Shown here piece by piece: positions 6,807 through 14,509 of a stretch of DNA of 17,433 nucleotides (within the stretch, counting starts at the first letter, position 1; every line of letters starts with the position of its first letter). Origin of the DNA: an uncultured Bacilli bacterium (GTDB lineage: Bacteria; Bacillota_I; Bacilli_A; RF39; UBA660); the NCBI GenBank assembly GCA_947630585.1, contig CANRIE010000006.1, forward strand, positions 1-17,433, written 5' to 3'. Under the pieces are notes generated by a model. It did no database searches. It was not told the DNA's origin and saw only the letters and a list, made by a program, of their open reading frames with translations. The position numbers and the translations under genes are program-made.

Positions 6807-7676
6807 ATGAAATTAAGTATTAATGAAAAGAAAGAATTAAGGGAGAAAATTAAAAGTGATTTACAATTATTGCCTAAAGATGCTAGAATTGAATTAGATA
6901 GTGATGAGCTAAGATTAATTGATGAACTAATATTTGACTATGTTAGATTAGAAGATGGAAGGTATGTAAAAATACCAGTTTGGACAGGTAGTTTTTTAAG
7001 TAAACTAGATTTAAGTGAGTTGGATTTTCAAAATGCACTTTTAGATTTAAATTTTGATATAGGGGAATTATTACCTGTTGAGATAGATGACTTTGTAATT
7101 GAAAAAAGGGTAATTGATTGGGCCTCAAAAGAATATGCGTTTGATTTTAGTGGTACTAATATAAGAATTGATTTTAGTAAACTTTTATCACCTAATTTAA
7201 CATCATGCAATTTTTATGGAGTTGATTTGAATGGTTCTAATATTGAAACTCTTGAAAGTTTAGAGAGAGTAGATTTAAGAAAAACCGGAATTAATTATCG
7301 CGAATTATTAAAGAAAATAGTTGCTAATAAAAATAAATATTCACGTGTTGATATGGATAACGAAGATTTATCAGGAATTACAATTGATAGTGAGATGGCT
7401 TTAGACTTAGCATATAACGGCATATTTATATCAGAATCTAAAATAAATATTATGATGCCTAAAGATAGAACAAGATTAGCTGAATATAGAAGATTAGGTT
7501 CTATGATAGGTGAAGGATATTATGATGGTTGCTTTCTAAATGGAAAAAGAATAAGTACTATCAGTGAAAAAGAAGAAATTAATAAAAAATTAACGTTTGA
7601 AAGAAAAACAGAACAACTAAAAAAAGATATGATCGTTGAAGGATTAAAGACTAAGATTAAAAAGAAATTTAGATAG
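6807..7676 (+). CDS. Pentapeptide-repeat-like protein, copy 2 of a tandem pair
   Basis: Paralogue of the preceding gene: the same MKLSxNEKKELR start, LIFDYVRLEDG, KIPVWTGSFLS, a first repeat block (SKLDL SELDF QNALL), a second block (CNFYG VDLNG SNIET) and a C-terminal YYDGCFLNGKRI box, then a Lys-rich tail. No TM or signal peptide. I place the start at ATG 6807, not ATG 6801: 6807 reproduces the paralogue's MKLS start and lies 10 bases from the AAGGAG SD (6791-6796). The 6801 start would overlap the previous gene by ATGA with only 4 bases of spacing; both are possible and the difference is two residues. The two copies have clearly diverged, so this is not a recent duplication. A terminator follows 10 bases after the stop. 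Confidence 0.75.
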   Translation: MKLSINEKKELREKIKSDLQLLPKDARIELDSDELRLIDELIFDYVRLEDGRYVKIPVWTGSFLSKLDLSELDFQNALLDLNFDIGELLPVEIDDFVIEKRVIDWASKEYAFDFSGTNIRIDFSKLLSPNLTSCNFYGVDLNGSNIETLESLERVDLRKTGINYRELLKKIVANKNKYSRVDMDNEDLSGITIDSEMALDLAYNGIFISESKINIMMPKDRTRLAEYRRLGSMIGEGYYDGCFLNGKRISTISEKEEINKKLTFERKTEQLKKDMIVEGLKTKIKKKFR

Positions 7677-7686
7677 ATAAAATTAA

Positions 7687-7715
7687 AAATCGAGAAATAA
7701 CTTCTCGGTTTTTTT
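7687..7715 (+). terminator. Rho-independent terminator closing the pentapeptide cassette
   Basis: AAATCGAGAA (7687-7696) pairs with TTCTCGGTTT (7702-7711) over 10 positions with one T:G, 5-base loop, then a T-run to 7715. Confidence 0.85.
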
Positions 7716-7745
7716 CGTATAATTTTGAAAAATTAGAGTAATTTC

Positions 7746-7774
7746 TTGTAATTTAAAATTCTTTATTATATAAT
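7746..7774 (+). promoter_or_regulatory. Promoter of the gatCAB operon
   Basis: TTGTAA (7746-7751), 17-base spacer, perfect TATAAT (7769-7774), then GGAGG (7787-7791) and ATG at 7799. The leader is under 20 bases, leaving no room for a T-box or other structured regulator. Confidence 0.75.
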
Positions 7775-7798
7775 ACATATAGATTTGGAGGAATAAGT

Positions 7799-8098
7799 AT
7801 GCAAGATAAATTAACTAAAGAAGAAGTATTACATGTTCTTGATTTAGCAAGACTTGATGCAAGCCTAGAAGAAATAGAAAAATATCAAATTGAATTAAAA
7901 AAGATGATTAATGAAATTGATAAAATTAAAGAATTAAATGATTTTGATGAAGATTTATTAATAGCTCCTTGGACTAATGATACTAAATTTCGAGAAAATG
8001 ATACTTTAGAAATAGAAAATGGTGATATATTAAAAAATGTTCCAAATAAAAAAGGAAATTTTATATCAGTTGATGTTGAGGTGTTAAAAGATGAATAA
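7799..8098 (+). CDS. gatC: Asp-tRNA(Asn)/Glu-tRNA(Gln) amidotransferase subunit C
   Basis: The small subunit of the GatCAB complex, which wraps around GatA and stabilises it against GatB. The 99-residue length is normal. The family opening is present: LTKEEVLHVLDLARLDAS (helix with LARL) followed by a second helix with MINEIDKIKELN. The C-terminal half carries the usual Asp/Asn-rich strand (ENDTLEIENGDILKNVPNKKGNFISV) that ends in a V-x-V-like motif. First gene of its operon, straight after the promoter and a good SD. Overlaps gatA by 8 bases. Confidence 0.93.
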   Translation: MQDKLTKEEVLHVLDLARLDASLEEIEKYQIELKKMINEIDKIKELNDFDEDLLIAPWTNDTKFRENDTLEIENGDILKNVPNKKGNFISVDVEVLKDE

Positions 8099-9533
8099 TT
8101 ATTTAGATTTAGATATTAAAAGTATCCATGAGTTATTAGTAAATAAAAAAATTAAAGTAAGTGATTTAGTTTCAGAAGCGTTTCAAAAAATTGATGATAA
8201 TAAACTTAATGCTTTTATAACGTTAGATATAGAAGGTGCTAAAAAAAGGGCTCTTGAGTTAGACGAGATGGAAGTACCTAAAGAGAATTTATTATTTGGA
8301 ATTCCTATTGCCATTAAAGACAATATTATGGTTAAAGATTTAAGATGTACTTGTGCGTCTCACATTTTAGAAAACTTTATAAGTATATATGATGCAAGTG
8401 TTGTTGAACTTATTAAAGATGCTGGAATGATTATAATTGGAAAAACGAATATGGATGAGTTTGCAATGGGTTCAACTAGTGAAACAAGTTACTTTAAAGC
8501 TCCAATTAATCCTTGGAATAAAAATAAAGTACCAGGGGGTTCATCAGGTGGTTCAGCCGTTTCAGTTGCAGCAGGATTTACACCCTTTTCCCTTGGAAGT
8601 GATACAGGAGGGTCAATTAGACAACCAGCATCATTTAATGGAATTGTTGGAATGAAACCAACTTATGGTAGAGTATCAAGGTTTGGACTAGTTGCATTTG
8701 CATCAAGCCTAGACCAAATTGGACCAATGACTAGAAATGTTTATGAAAATGCATTACTACTTAATATAATTGCTAAGCATGACCCTAAAGACTTAACTAG
8801 TTTTGAAACCAAAGAAGACTTTACAAGATTAATAGGACAAGATATAAAGGGCATGAAAATTGCAGTTCCTAATTACTTTGTCTCAAGCGTTGTTGATGAT
8901 GATGTGTTAGAAGTATTCAATAAGGTTATTGCTATGTTAAAAGAAAAAGGAGCCATAATTGATTATGTTGATGTTAATCATATTGATAAAGCAGCAACCT
9001 TATATCAAATAATTGCAATGGGAGAAGCAAGTAGTAATTTAGCAAGATTTGATGGTATAAGATATGGTTTATCTTTAAAAGAAGATACTTTAGAAGATTT
9101 ATATAAAAAGACGAGAACTGTTGGTTTTGGAACGGAAGTTAAAAGAAGAATTATGGTTGGCTCTTATATATTAAGTGGTGAGAATGCTAAGATATATTAT
9201 AATAAAGCTTTACAAATTCGGGATGATTTAAAGAAAAGTTTTGAACATATTTATGAAAACTATGATTTAATTTTAGGTCCAACTAGCAGTAGAGTTGCAT
9301 ATGATGTGAATATCAATCATGATGACCCCTTAAGATCATTTATGGATGATATCTTAGTTATGCATGCAAATATGGGAGGATTTCCATCAATGTCAGTTCC
9401 AATGGGCATGATTTCAGGACTACCAATTGGAATCCAAATTATGGGTCCAGCATTCAGTGAAGCCCGAATATACCAACTTGGCAGTTTTATTGAAAAAGAA
9501 TTAAATCTTAATTTGAAAGCGAGGGAGTTATGA
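8091..9533 (+). CDS. gatA: Asp-tRNA(Asn)/Glu-tRNA(Gln) amidotransferase subunit A
   Basis: Amidase subunit that releases ammonia from Gln (or Asn) and channels it to GatB for conversion of misacylated Glu-tRNA(Gln) or Asp-tRNA(Asn). The amidase-signature Ser-cisSer-Lys triad is in place: Lys76 in GIPIAIKDN, Ser151 in VPGGSSGGSA and Ser175 in GSDTGGSIRQPA. The 480-residue length is usual. The start overlaps the end of gatC by 8 bases, with GAGGTG 7 bases upstream, so translation is probably coupled. Presence of the full set implies the organism makes Gln-tRNA (and possibly Asn-tRNA) by the indirect route. Confidence 0.97.
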   Translation: MNNYLDLDIKSIHELLVNKKIKVSDLVSEAFQKIDDNKLNAFITLDIEGAKKRALELDEMEVPKENLLFGIPIAIKDNIMVKDLRCTCASHILENFISIYDASVVELIKDAGMIIIGKTNMDEFAMGSTSETSYFKAPINPWNKNKVPGGSSGGSAVSVAAGFTPFSLGSDTGGSIRQPASFNGIVGMKPTYGRVSRFGLVAFASSLDQIGPMTRNVYENALLLNIIAKHDPKDLTSFETKEDFTRLIGQDIKGMKIAVPNYFVSSVVDDDVLEVFNKVIAMLKEKGAIIDYVDVNHIDKAATLYQIIAMGEASSNLARFDGIRYGLSLKEDTLEDLYKKTRTVGFGTEVKRRIMVGSYILSGENAKIYYNKALQIRDDLKKSFEHIYENYDLILGPTSSRVAYDVNINHDDPLRSFMDDILVMHANMGGFPSMSVPMGMISGLPIGIQIMGPAFSEARIYQLGSFIEKELNLNLKAREL

Positions 9534-10948
9534 GTAATTATCAAAAGACAATTGGAATTGAGGTGCATGTTGAATTAAAAACAAAAGAAAAATTATTTTC
9601 ACCATCATCTAACCTTTATGGAAACCTTGCTAATACGAATTGTAATATTATTGATTTAGGATATCCTGGTACGCTTCCAACTCTAAATCATGAAGCAGTT
9701 GATTTAGCAATCAGGGCTGCAACTGTCTTGAATTGTAAAATAAGAACTAAAATGCACTTTGATAGAAAAAACTATTTTTATCCAGATAATCCTAAAAATT
9801 TTCAAATTACTGAAGAGAGAACTCCAATCGGCTATGATGGGTATGTTGAAATAGATGATGATGGAGAAAAGAAAAAAATTGAAATTTTAGAAATGCATAT
9901 TGAAGAAGATACTTGTAAAAGTATTCACTCTAAGGAAAGGACTTTATTAGATTTTAATAGAGCAGGAGTGCCTCTTGTTGAAATCGTAACCAAGCCTTGT
10001 ATTAAGACTAGTCGAGAAGCCGTTTTATACTTAGAAAAACTAAGGGAACTATTGCTTTATGCTGGAGTATCTGATTGTAAAATAGAAGAAGGTTCAATGA
10101 GATGCGATGCAAATATTTCAATTAGTAATACCAAGGAACTTGGAACGAAGATTGAGGTTAAAAACATTGGGTCAATTACTAATGTTGGCCTTGCAATTGA
10201 TTATGAAGCCTTAAGACAAGAAGAATTAATTTCTAAAGGAGAGAAACTAAAAGAAGAAACTAGAAGATACGATGCTAAACTTAATAAAACGATTTTAATG
10301 AGGGTTAAAGAAACTGGAAATGATTATCGTTATTTTCCAGAGCCTGATATTCCTTATGTTATCTTAACTCCTGAACATATTAAAAAAGTTCAAAGTGAGA
10401 TACCAGTTTTACCTAGTATAAGACGAGATAAATATTTAAAAGCAGGAATTAGTTTACTAAACTCTAATAAATTAATAGCTAATAAAGACTTATCAGATTA
10501 CTTAGAAGAATTTGAAAATATTAATTTAAAAACAGCTTCTAACTTATTACTTGGTGATATCAGTGCTTATTTAAATAAAAATAATAAAAGTATCTTTGAA
10601 ACTAAATTAACAACTCATAAATTCGAAGATTTAGTAAAAAAACTAGATGAGAAAGTAATTAGTAATAAAAACTTTAAAGATATCATCAATGATGTTATGG
10701 AAAAAGATATTGATATTGATACTATAATGAAAGACAAAGGTATTTTAAATTTAGTTGATGATAACCAAGTTTTAGAAATTATTAATAAAGTAATTGCAGA
10801 AAATGAAAAAGTAGTCGGGGATTATTTAGGAGGAAACGAAAGATCCTTAAAATTCTTAATGGGACAAGTTATGAAAGAAAGTCATGGAAGTGTTAATCCT
10901 AAAATTGCTAATGATTTATTAATCAAAACTTTAGATGCTAAAAAATAG
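9530..10948 (+). CDS. gatB: Asp-tRNA(Asn)/Glu-tRNA(Gln) amidotransferase subunit B
   Basis: tRNA-binding and kinase/transamidase subunit of GatCAB. The N-terminal catalytic cradle shows GIEVHVEL (9-16), FDRKNYFYPDNPKNFQIT (77-94) and the PET112 signature DFNRAGVPLVEIVT (141-154). The C-terminal helical and YqeY-like domain (roughly 300-472) ends with the expected FLMGQVMKES and NPKIANDLL boxes. 472 residues, full length. It overlaps gatA by the ATGA junction, with GAGGGAG immediately upstream inside gatA. Confidence 0.97.
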   Translation: MSNYQKTIGIEVHVELKTKEKLFSPSSNLYGNLANTNCNIIDLGYPGTLPTLNHEAVDLAIRAATVLNCKIRTKMHFDRKNYFYPDNPKNFQITEERTPIGYDGYVEIDDDGEKKKIEILEMHIEEDTCKSIHSKERTLLDFNRAGVPLVEIVTKPCIKTSREAVLYLEKLRELLLYAGVSDCKIEEGSMRCDANISISNTKELGTKIEVKNIGSITNVGLAIDYEALRQEELISKGEKLKEETRRYDAKLNKTILMRVKETGNDYRYFPEPDIPYVILTPEHIKKVQSEIPVLPSIRRDKYLKAGISLLNSNKLIANKDLSDYLEEFENINLKTASNLLLGDISAYLNKNNKSIFETKLTTHKFEDLVKKLDEKVISNKNFKDIINDVMEKDIDIDTIMKDKGILNLVDDNQVLEIINKVIAENEKVVGDYLGGNERSLKFLMGQVMKESHGSVNPKIANDLLIKTLDAKK

Positions 10949-10954
10949 GTGCTT

Positions 10955-11401
10955 ATGGAAGATTATAGTGAGTTTTTAAAAGAATTAAAAAGAAAATATA
11001 GTGATGGCTACTTAGTTTTAGCAACAATTGAAGAAAGAGAAAAGTTTTTAAAGTTATTTATTGAAAATAGTCATATAGAAGAAGAGGAAGCAAGAAAATT
11101 TCTTAATAAAACCTTTGCTATTCAAAGAAATATTTTATTCTATAAACCATATAAAGATTATGTAAAAGTTTTAGAAAGTAGGTATGGAAAATATTATTTT
11201 GCTCTTATGAATGCAAGTGAACAAGATAAACTCTTAAATTTATATACAAAATATATGAGAAATAAATATAAGAATTATACTATCGAAGATGCTTTTATTG
11301 AACTTTTCTATGATGAATATCTAAAATACCAAGAAGAAAAAGAAAAAAGCGAGAAAGCTTTAGAGAGTATGGAATTAAAGCTTACTAAAAGAACAAAATA
11401 A
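10955..11401 (+). CDS. Small helical protein of unknown function with an internal duplication
   Basis: A charged, cytoplasmic-looking protein of 148 residues; I do not recognise a family. Two similar halves are visible: residues 4-54 (YSEFLKELKRKYSDGYLVLA, then EREKFLKLF) and 66-122 (YKDYVKVLESRYGKYYFALM, then EQDKLLNLY). Each has a helix ending in (K/R)Y, a Tyr/Leu strand or helix, and a Lys-Leu-Leu helix. A Lys/Glu-rich tail (125-148) looks coiled. I chose ATG 10955, with AGGTG at 10947-10951 overlapping the gatB stop, over an in-frame GTG at 10949 that lies in that SD. Last gene of the gatCAB transcript, just before a strong terminator. Nothing ties it to the amidotransferase except position. 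Confidence 0.7.
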   Translation: MEDYSEFLKELKRKYSDGYLVLATIEEREKFLKLFIENSHIEEEEARKFLNKTFAIQRNILFYKPYKDYVKVLESRYGKYYFALMNASEQDKLLNLYTKYMRNKYKNYTIEDAFIELFYDEYLKYQEEKEKSEKALESMELKLTKRTK

Positions 11402-11416
11402 GAAAAAAATAAACTG

Positions 11417-11448
11417 AAATAAGGGGCTTCGTGCCCTTTATTTTTTTT
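11417..11448 (+). terminator. Rho-independent terminator of the gatCAB operon
   Basis: AAATAAGGGGC (11417-11427) pairs with GCCCTTTATTT (11433-11443) over 11 positions with one G:T, TTCGT loop, then T-run to 11448. It is the most GC-rich terminator stem in the window. Confidence 0.9.
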
Positions 11449-11485
11449 AATTTAAAAAAAACCTTTGAAAAACTAAAAAAAATGC

Positions 11486-11514
11486 TTGACTTGTCTTATC
11501 CAATTTGATAGAAT
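11486..11514 (+). promoter_or_regulatory. S10 operon promoter
   Basis: TTGACT (11486-11491), 17-base spacer, TAGAAT (11509-11514). The A-rich stretch just upstream (11454-11482) looks like an UP element, fitting a highly expressed ribosomal operon. It is the best -35 match in the window. Confidence 0.8.
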
Positions 11515-11519
11515 ATTAG

Positions 11520-11621
11520 ACGTATTTGATTGCTTAGATGTGCAAGGTTGCTGACACGCGTGGACACGTTGCTCAGGTTATTTGCACGGAGCAAGCCTAT
11601 GCAAGACATAGACGAAAGGAG
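11520..11621 (+). promoter_or_regulatory. Structured 5' leader of rpsJ, candidate cis-regulatory RNA
   Basis: The predicted leader of about 110 bases is markedly richer in G+C than its surroundings and folds: TTGCT (11530-11534) with AGCAA (11590-11594), GTGCAA (11540-11545) with TTGCAC (11582-11587), CTGA (11551-11554) with TCAG (11573-11576), and a small CGT/ACG apex. A separate hairpin, CTATG/CATAG (11597-11601/11607-11611), precedes the SD (AAAGGAGTG, 11615-11623). S10 operons are autoregulated by L4 in E. coli, and Firmicutes carry long rpsJ leaders. That this is a binding site for a ribosomal protein is inference. Confidence 0.55.
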
Positions 11622-11630
11622 TGACAACAA

Positions 11631-11945
11631 ATGTCAAAAGGAGTAGTTCGGATTAAATTAAAAGCGTATGATCACCGAGTACTTGATGCTGCTTGTACAA
11701 AAATTGTTGAAACTGTAAAACGTTCCGGCGGAGAAATAAGTGGACCTGTACCACTTCCAACTGAAATTGAAAAGTTTACAATTTTAAGAGCCGTACACAA
11801 GGATAAGGATTCACGTGAACAATTTGAAATGAGAACCCACAAAAGACTTATCGATATCAAAAATCCAAGTAAGGAAATCATTGATGCTTTAGCTCATCTT
11901 GATTTACCAAGTGGAGTTGATATTGAAATTAAGCAAAACAAATAA
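11631..11945 (+). CDS. rpsJ: 30S ribosomal protein S10
   Basis: Head protein of the small subunit, also NusB partner in antitermination. 104 residues, normal. Recognised by RIKLKAYDHRVLD, the GPVPLPT loop, and HKDKDSREQFEMRTHKRLIDI. First gene of the S10 operon, after a promoter and a structured leader; SD AAAGGAG is 8-10 bases before the ATG. Confidence 0.98.
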   Translation: MSKGVVRIKLKAYDHRVLDAACTKIVETVKRSGGEISGPVPLPTEIEKFTILRAVHKDKDSREQFEMRTHKRLIDIKNPSKEIIDALAHLDLPSGVDIEIKQNK

Positions 11946-11967
11946 TTAGAAAGAGAGGAAATTTAAA

Positions 11968-12750
11968 ATGAAAGGAATCTTAGGTAAAAAAATTGGAATG
12001 ACCCAAGTTTTTACAAAAAGTGGAAAATTAGTTCCGGTTACAGTTATTGAAGTTGAACCAAATGTTGTAACCCAAATTAAAACTTTAGAAAAAGATGGTT
12101 ATGAAGCAATCCAACTTGGAAGTTTCACTGTCAAAGAAAAAAGTTTAAACAAACCTGAACTAGGACATTTAAAGAAATCTGGTTCAGAACCTAAGCGCTT
12201 CTTAAAAGAAATAAGAGGGGTAAATATCAGTGATTATACATTAGGTAGTAAGGTTGATGCTAGTATATTCACAGAAGGAGAAATGGTTGATGTATCAGGA
12301 ATCTCAAAAGGTAAAGGATTCCAAGGTGTAATCAAACGTTATAATCAAACAAGAGGACCTATGGGACATGGTAGTCAATACCATCGTGGAGTAGGTTCAA
12401 TGGGAACACTTCTTCCAATGCACGTTTTAAAAGGAAAGAAATTACCTGGTCATATGGGACATGAATTAACAACCGTTCAAAATCTTGAAGTAGTTAAGAT
12501 TGATTTAGAAAATAACTTAATCTTAATTAAAGGAAATGTTCCAGGTCCAAAGAAATCATTAGTAATTATTAAAAGTGCTGTAAAAAATCCTGATAAGGTA
12601 AATGAAAGAGAAGAATTAATGTTCTACGAAGTTTCAGAAGAAGTAGATGAAGCTCCAAGTGAAGAAGAAGCACAAGAAGTGGCTACTGATGAAAATTCAG
12701 AAGTAGCAAATGAAGATGCTACCAGTGAAGAGGAAGTAGGACAAGAATAA
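11968..12750 (+). CDS. rplC: 50S ribosomal protein L3 with an acidic C-terminal extension
   Basis: Early-assembly 23S rRNA-binding protein whose long loop reaches toward the peptidyl-transferase centre. Family features: GILGKKIGMTQVF at the start, GKGFQGVIKRY (115-125), the central loop with HRGVGSMG (139-146) and LKGKKLPGHMG (154-164), and the usual ending near KSLVIIKSAVK (196-206). The family is usually about 205-215 residues, but this chain runs to 260. Residues 221-260 hold 18 Asp/Glu and no Lys or Arg, in a low-complexity SEEE/EVA pattern. The reading frame is intact up to a normal stop, followed 27 bases later by rplD, so the tail is not a misread of the next gene. Tails of this kind on ribosomal proteins are known from mollicutes; the role here is unknown. 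Confidence 0.96.
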   Translation: MKGILGKKIGMTQVFTKSGKLVPVTVIEVEPNVVTQIKTLEKDGYEAIQLGSFTVKEKSLNKPELGHLKKSGSEPKRFLKEIRGVNISDYTLGSKVDASIFTEGEMVDVSGISKGKGFQGVIKRYNQTRGPMGHGSQYHRGVGSMGTLLPMHVLKGKKLPGHMGHELTTVQNLEVVKIDLENNLILIKGNVPGPKKSLVIIKSAVKNPDKVNEREELMFYEVSEEVDEAPSEEEAQEVATDENSEVANEDATSEEEVGQE

Positions 12751-12777
12751 TTTATCTTGTTAGAGAGGAGGATTAAA

Positions 12778-13374
12778 ATGGAAAAAGTTAAAGACATAAA
12801 ATTAAGTAAAGAAGTCTTTGGTATCACTCCGAACGATAATGTATTAAGAGATGCTATTAACGTTGCAAGATGTGGACTAAGACAAGGAACTTATAAAGTT
12901 AAAACGAGAAGCGAAGTTGCAGGTGGTGGACGCAAACCATGGCGTCAAAAAGGAACTGGTCGGGCTCGTCAAGGATCAATTAGGGCTCCACAATGGAGAG
13001 GTGGAGGAATTGCTTTAGGACCTGTACCTCGTGACTATAAAATTAAAATGAATCGTAAAGAAAGACAATTAGCATTAAAGTCAGCTTTGTCATATAAGAA
13101 TAAAGATAATGAAATAATTGTTGTTGATAAGATTAGTGTTGATGTTCCAAAAACAAAAGAAATGCTTAAATTATTAACAGAATTAGAATTAACAGAGAAA
13201 AAAGTTCTAATTGTTATGGATGAATTAACAGAAAATATTATTCTAGCAAGTAGAAATTTACAAAATGTTCTTATTATGGAACCATATGAATTAAATGTTT
13301 TAGACATTGTTAATGCTGATTATCTTCTAATGGATGTTGATGCTTTAAAAAGTATTGAGGAGGCATTAAAATAA
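12778..13374 (+). CDS. rplD: 50S ribosomal protein L4
   Basis: Lines the peptide exit tunnel with its long loop and is the autogenous regulator of S10 operons in E. coli. The tunnel loop is evident at residues 48-82 (AGGGRKPWRQKGTGRARQGS, then RAPQWRGGGIALGP). Start at ATG 12778: GAGGAGG (12765-12771) sits 6 bases before it, whereas the longer in-frame form from TTG 12757 runs through that SD. 198 residues, slightly below the common 200-210. Ends with TAATG, overlapping rplW. Confidence 0.97.
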   Translation: MEKVKDIKLSKEVFGITPNDNVLRDAINVARCGLRQGTYKVKTRSEVAGGGRKPWRQKGTGRARQGSIRAPQWRGGGIALGPVPRDYKIKMNRKERQLALKSALSYKNKDNEIIVVDKISVDVPKTKEMLKLLTELELTEKKVLIVMDELTENIILASRNLQNVLIMEPYELNVLDIVNADYLLMDVDALKSIEEALK

Positions 13375-13655
13375 TGGATACAAAATATTTAGAAATTATA
13401 AAAGCTCCTTTAGTTACTGAAAAGACTAATGGAAATAAGACTTTAAATCAATATGCATTTAAAGTTTCACCAAAAGCTACTAAAATAGAAATTAAAGAAG
13501 CTATTGAAAAATTATTTAAAGTTCAAGTTGTTGATGTTAGAACTTTAAACATGAAAGTTAAAAAAAGAAGAGTTGGTCGTTATACAGGACTTACAAACAG
13601 ATGCAAGAAAGCAATTGTTACTTTAAAACCTGGTCAAACGATTGAACTTAACTAG
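13374..13655 (+). CDS. rplW: 50S ribosomal protein L23
   Basis: Tunnel-exit protein that docks trigger factor and SRP. 93 residues, normal. Recognised by IIKAPLVTEKTN, the YAFKVSPKATKIEIKEAIEK box and the loop with VKKRRVGRYTG. Its ATG overlaps the rplD stop (TAATG), with GAGGAGG at 13356-13362, so translation is likely coupled. Confidence 0.97.
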   Translation: MDTKYLEIIKAPLVTEKTNGNKTLNQYAFKVSPKATKIEIKEAIEKLFKVQVVDVRTLNMKVKKRRVGRYTGLTNRCKKAIVTLKPGQTIELN

Positions 13656-13667
13656 AAGGAGGGTACC

Positions 13668-14498
13668 ATGGCTATTAAAAATTTTAAACCAACAACAAAT
13701 GCTAGACGAAAAATGAGCACTTTAATAAATGATGAAATTACTAAATCTACTCCTGAAAAAAGTCTAACAGTTACTATGAAAAAGAATGGTGGTCGTAATA
13801 ATCAAGGAAGAATTACCGTAAGACATCATGGTGGTGGCGAAAAAAGAAAATACCGGATTATTGATTTCAAAAGAAATAAATTTGATATTGAAGGTGTTGT
13901 TGCAAGTATTGAATACGATCCAAATAGAAGTGCTAATATCGCTTTAATTAATTATGTTGATGGTGAAAAAAGATATATCATTGCTCCTAAAGATTTAAAA
14001 GTAGGAGATAGAATTATAAGTGGAGAAAATGTTGATATTAAAGTTGGTAATGCTTTACCAATTATGAATATTCCAGTTGGTACTATTATTCATAATATCG
14101 AACTAAAACCTAAGAAAGGTGGAGCCCTTGCTAGAAGTGCTGGTTCGAGCGCTCAAATCTTAGGAAGAGAAGGTAAATATGTAATGGTAAGACTTTCAAG
14201 TGGTGAACAAAGAATGATTCTTGGCACTTGTATGGCTACAATTGGAGAAGTAGGAAATGCTGATTATGAACTTGTTCGCTTAGGAAAAGCTGGAAGAAGT
14301 AGACATCTTGGTATTCGTCCAACAGTTCGTGGTTCAGTTATGAACCCTAATGATCACCCACATGGAGGTGGAGAAGGACGTGCTCCAGTTGGTCGAAAAG
14401 GACCAGTTACACCTTGGGGTAAACCAGCTCTTGGATACAAAACTCGTAAGAAAAAAGCTAGCGATAAATTAATCGTTAAGAGAAGAAACGGTAAATAA
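13668..14498 (+). CDS. rplB: 50S ribosomal protein L2
   Basis: Binds domain IV of 23S rRNA and is needed for subunit joining and peptidyl transfer. 276 residues, normal. NQGRITVRHHGGG near the N-terminus, KPKKGGALARSAGSSAQ in the middle, and the near-universal MNPNDHPHGGGEG at 225-237 with the essential His. The SD is AAGGAGGG, 12 bases after rplW. Confidence 0.98.
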   Translation: MAIKNFKPTTNARRKMSTLINDEITKSTPEKSLTVTMKKNGGRNNQGRITVRHHGGGEKRKYRIIDFKRNKFDIEGVVASIEYDPNRSANIALINYVDGEKRYIIAPKDLKVGDRIISGENVDIKVGNALPIMNIPVGTIIHNIELKPKKGGALARSAGSSAQILGREGKYVMVRLSSGEQRMILGTCMATIGEVGNADYELVRLGKAGRSRHLGIRPTVRGSVMNPNDHPHGGGEGRAPVGRKGPVTPWGKPALGYKTRKKKASDKLIVKRRNGK

Positions 14499-14509
14499 GG
14501 AGAGTAAAT

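Noticed and set aside
6943..7210. - strand ORFs of 60-61 codons inside the second pentapeptide gene
   Set aside because: No SD, atypical composition, fully inside a real gene; frame shadows. The same applies to all other - strand ORFs in gatA, the ribosomal genes and the 72-codon + strand frame in gatA (8437-8655).
12757..12777. TTG 12757 as rplD start
   Set aside because: The extra residues are the translation of the SD itself; ATG 12778 fits L4.
12750..12777. Acidic L3 tail as a frameshift artefact running into the spacer
   Set aside because: The tail uses the neighbours' codon habits, ends at a TAA, and a full SD and rplD start follow, so it looks like genuine coding sequence.
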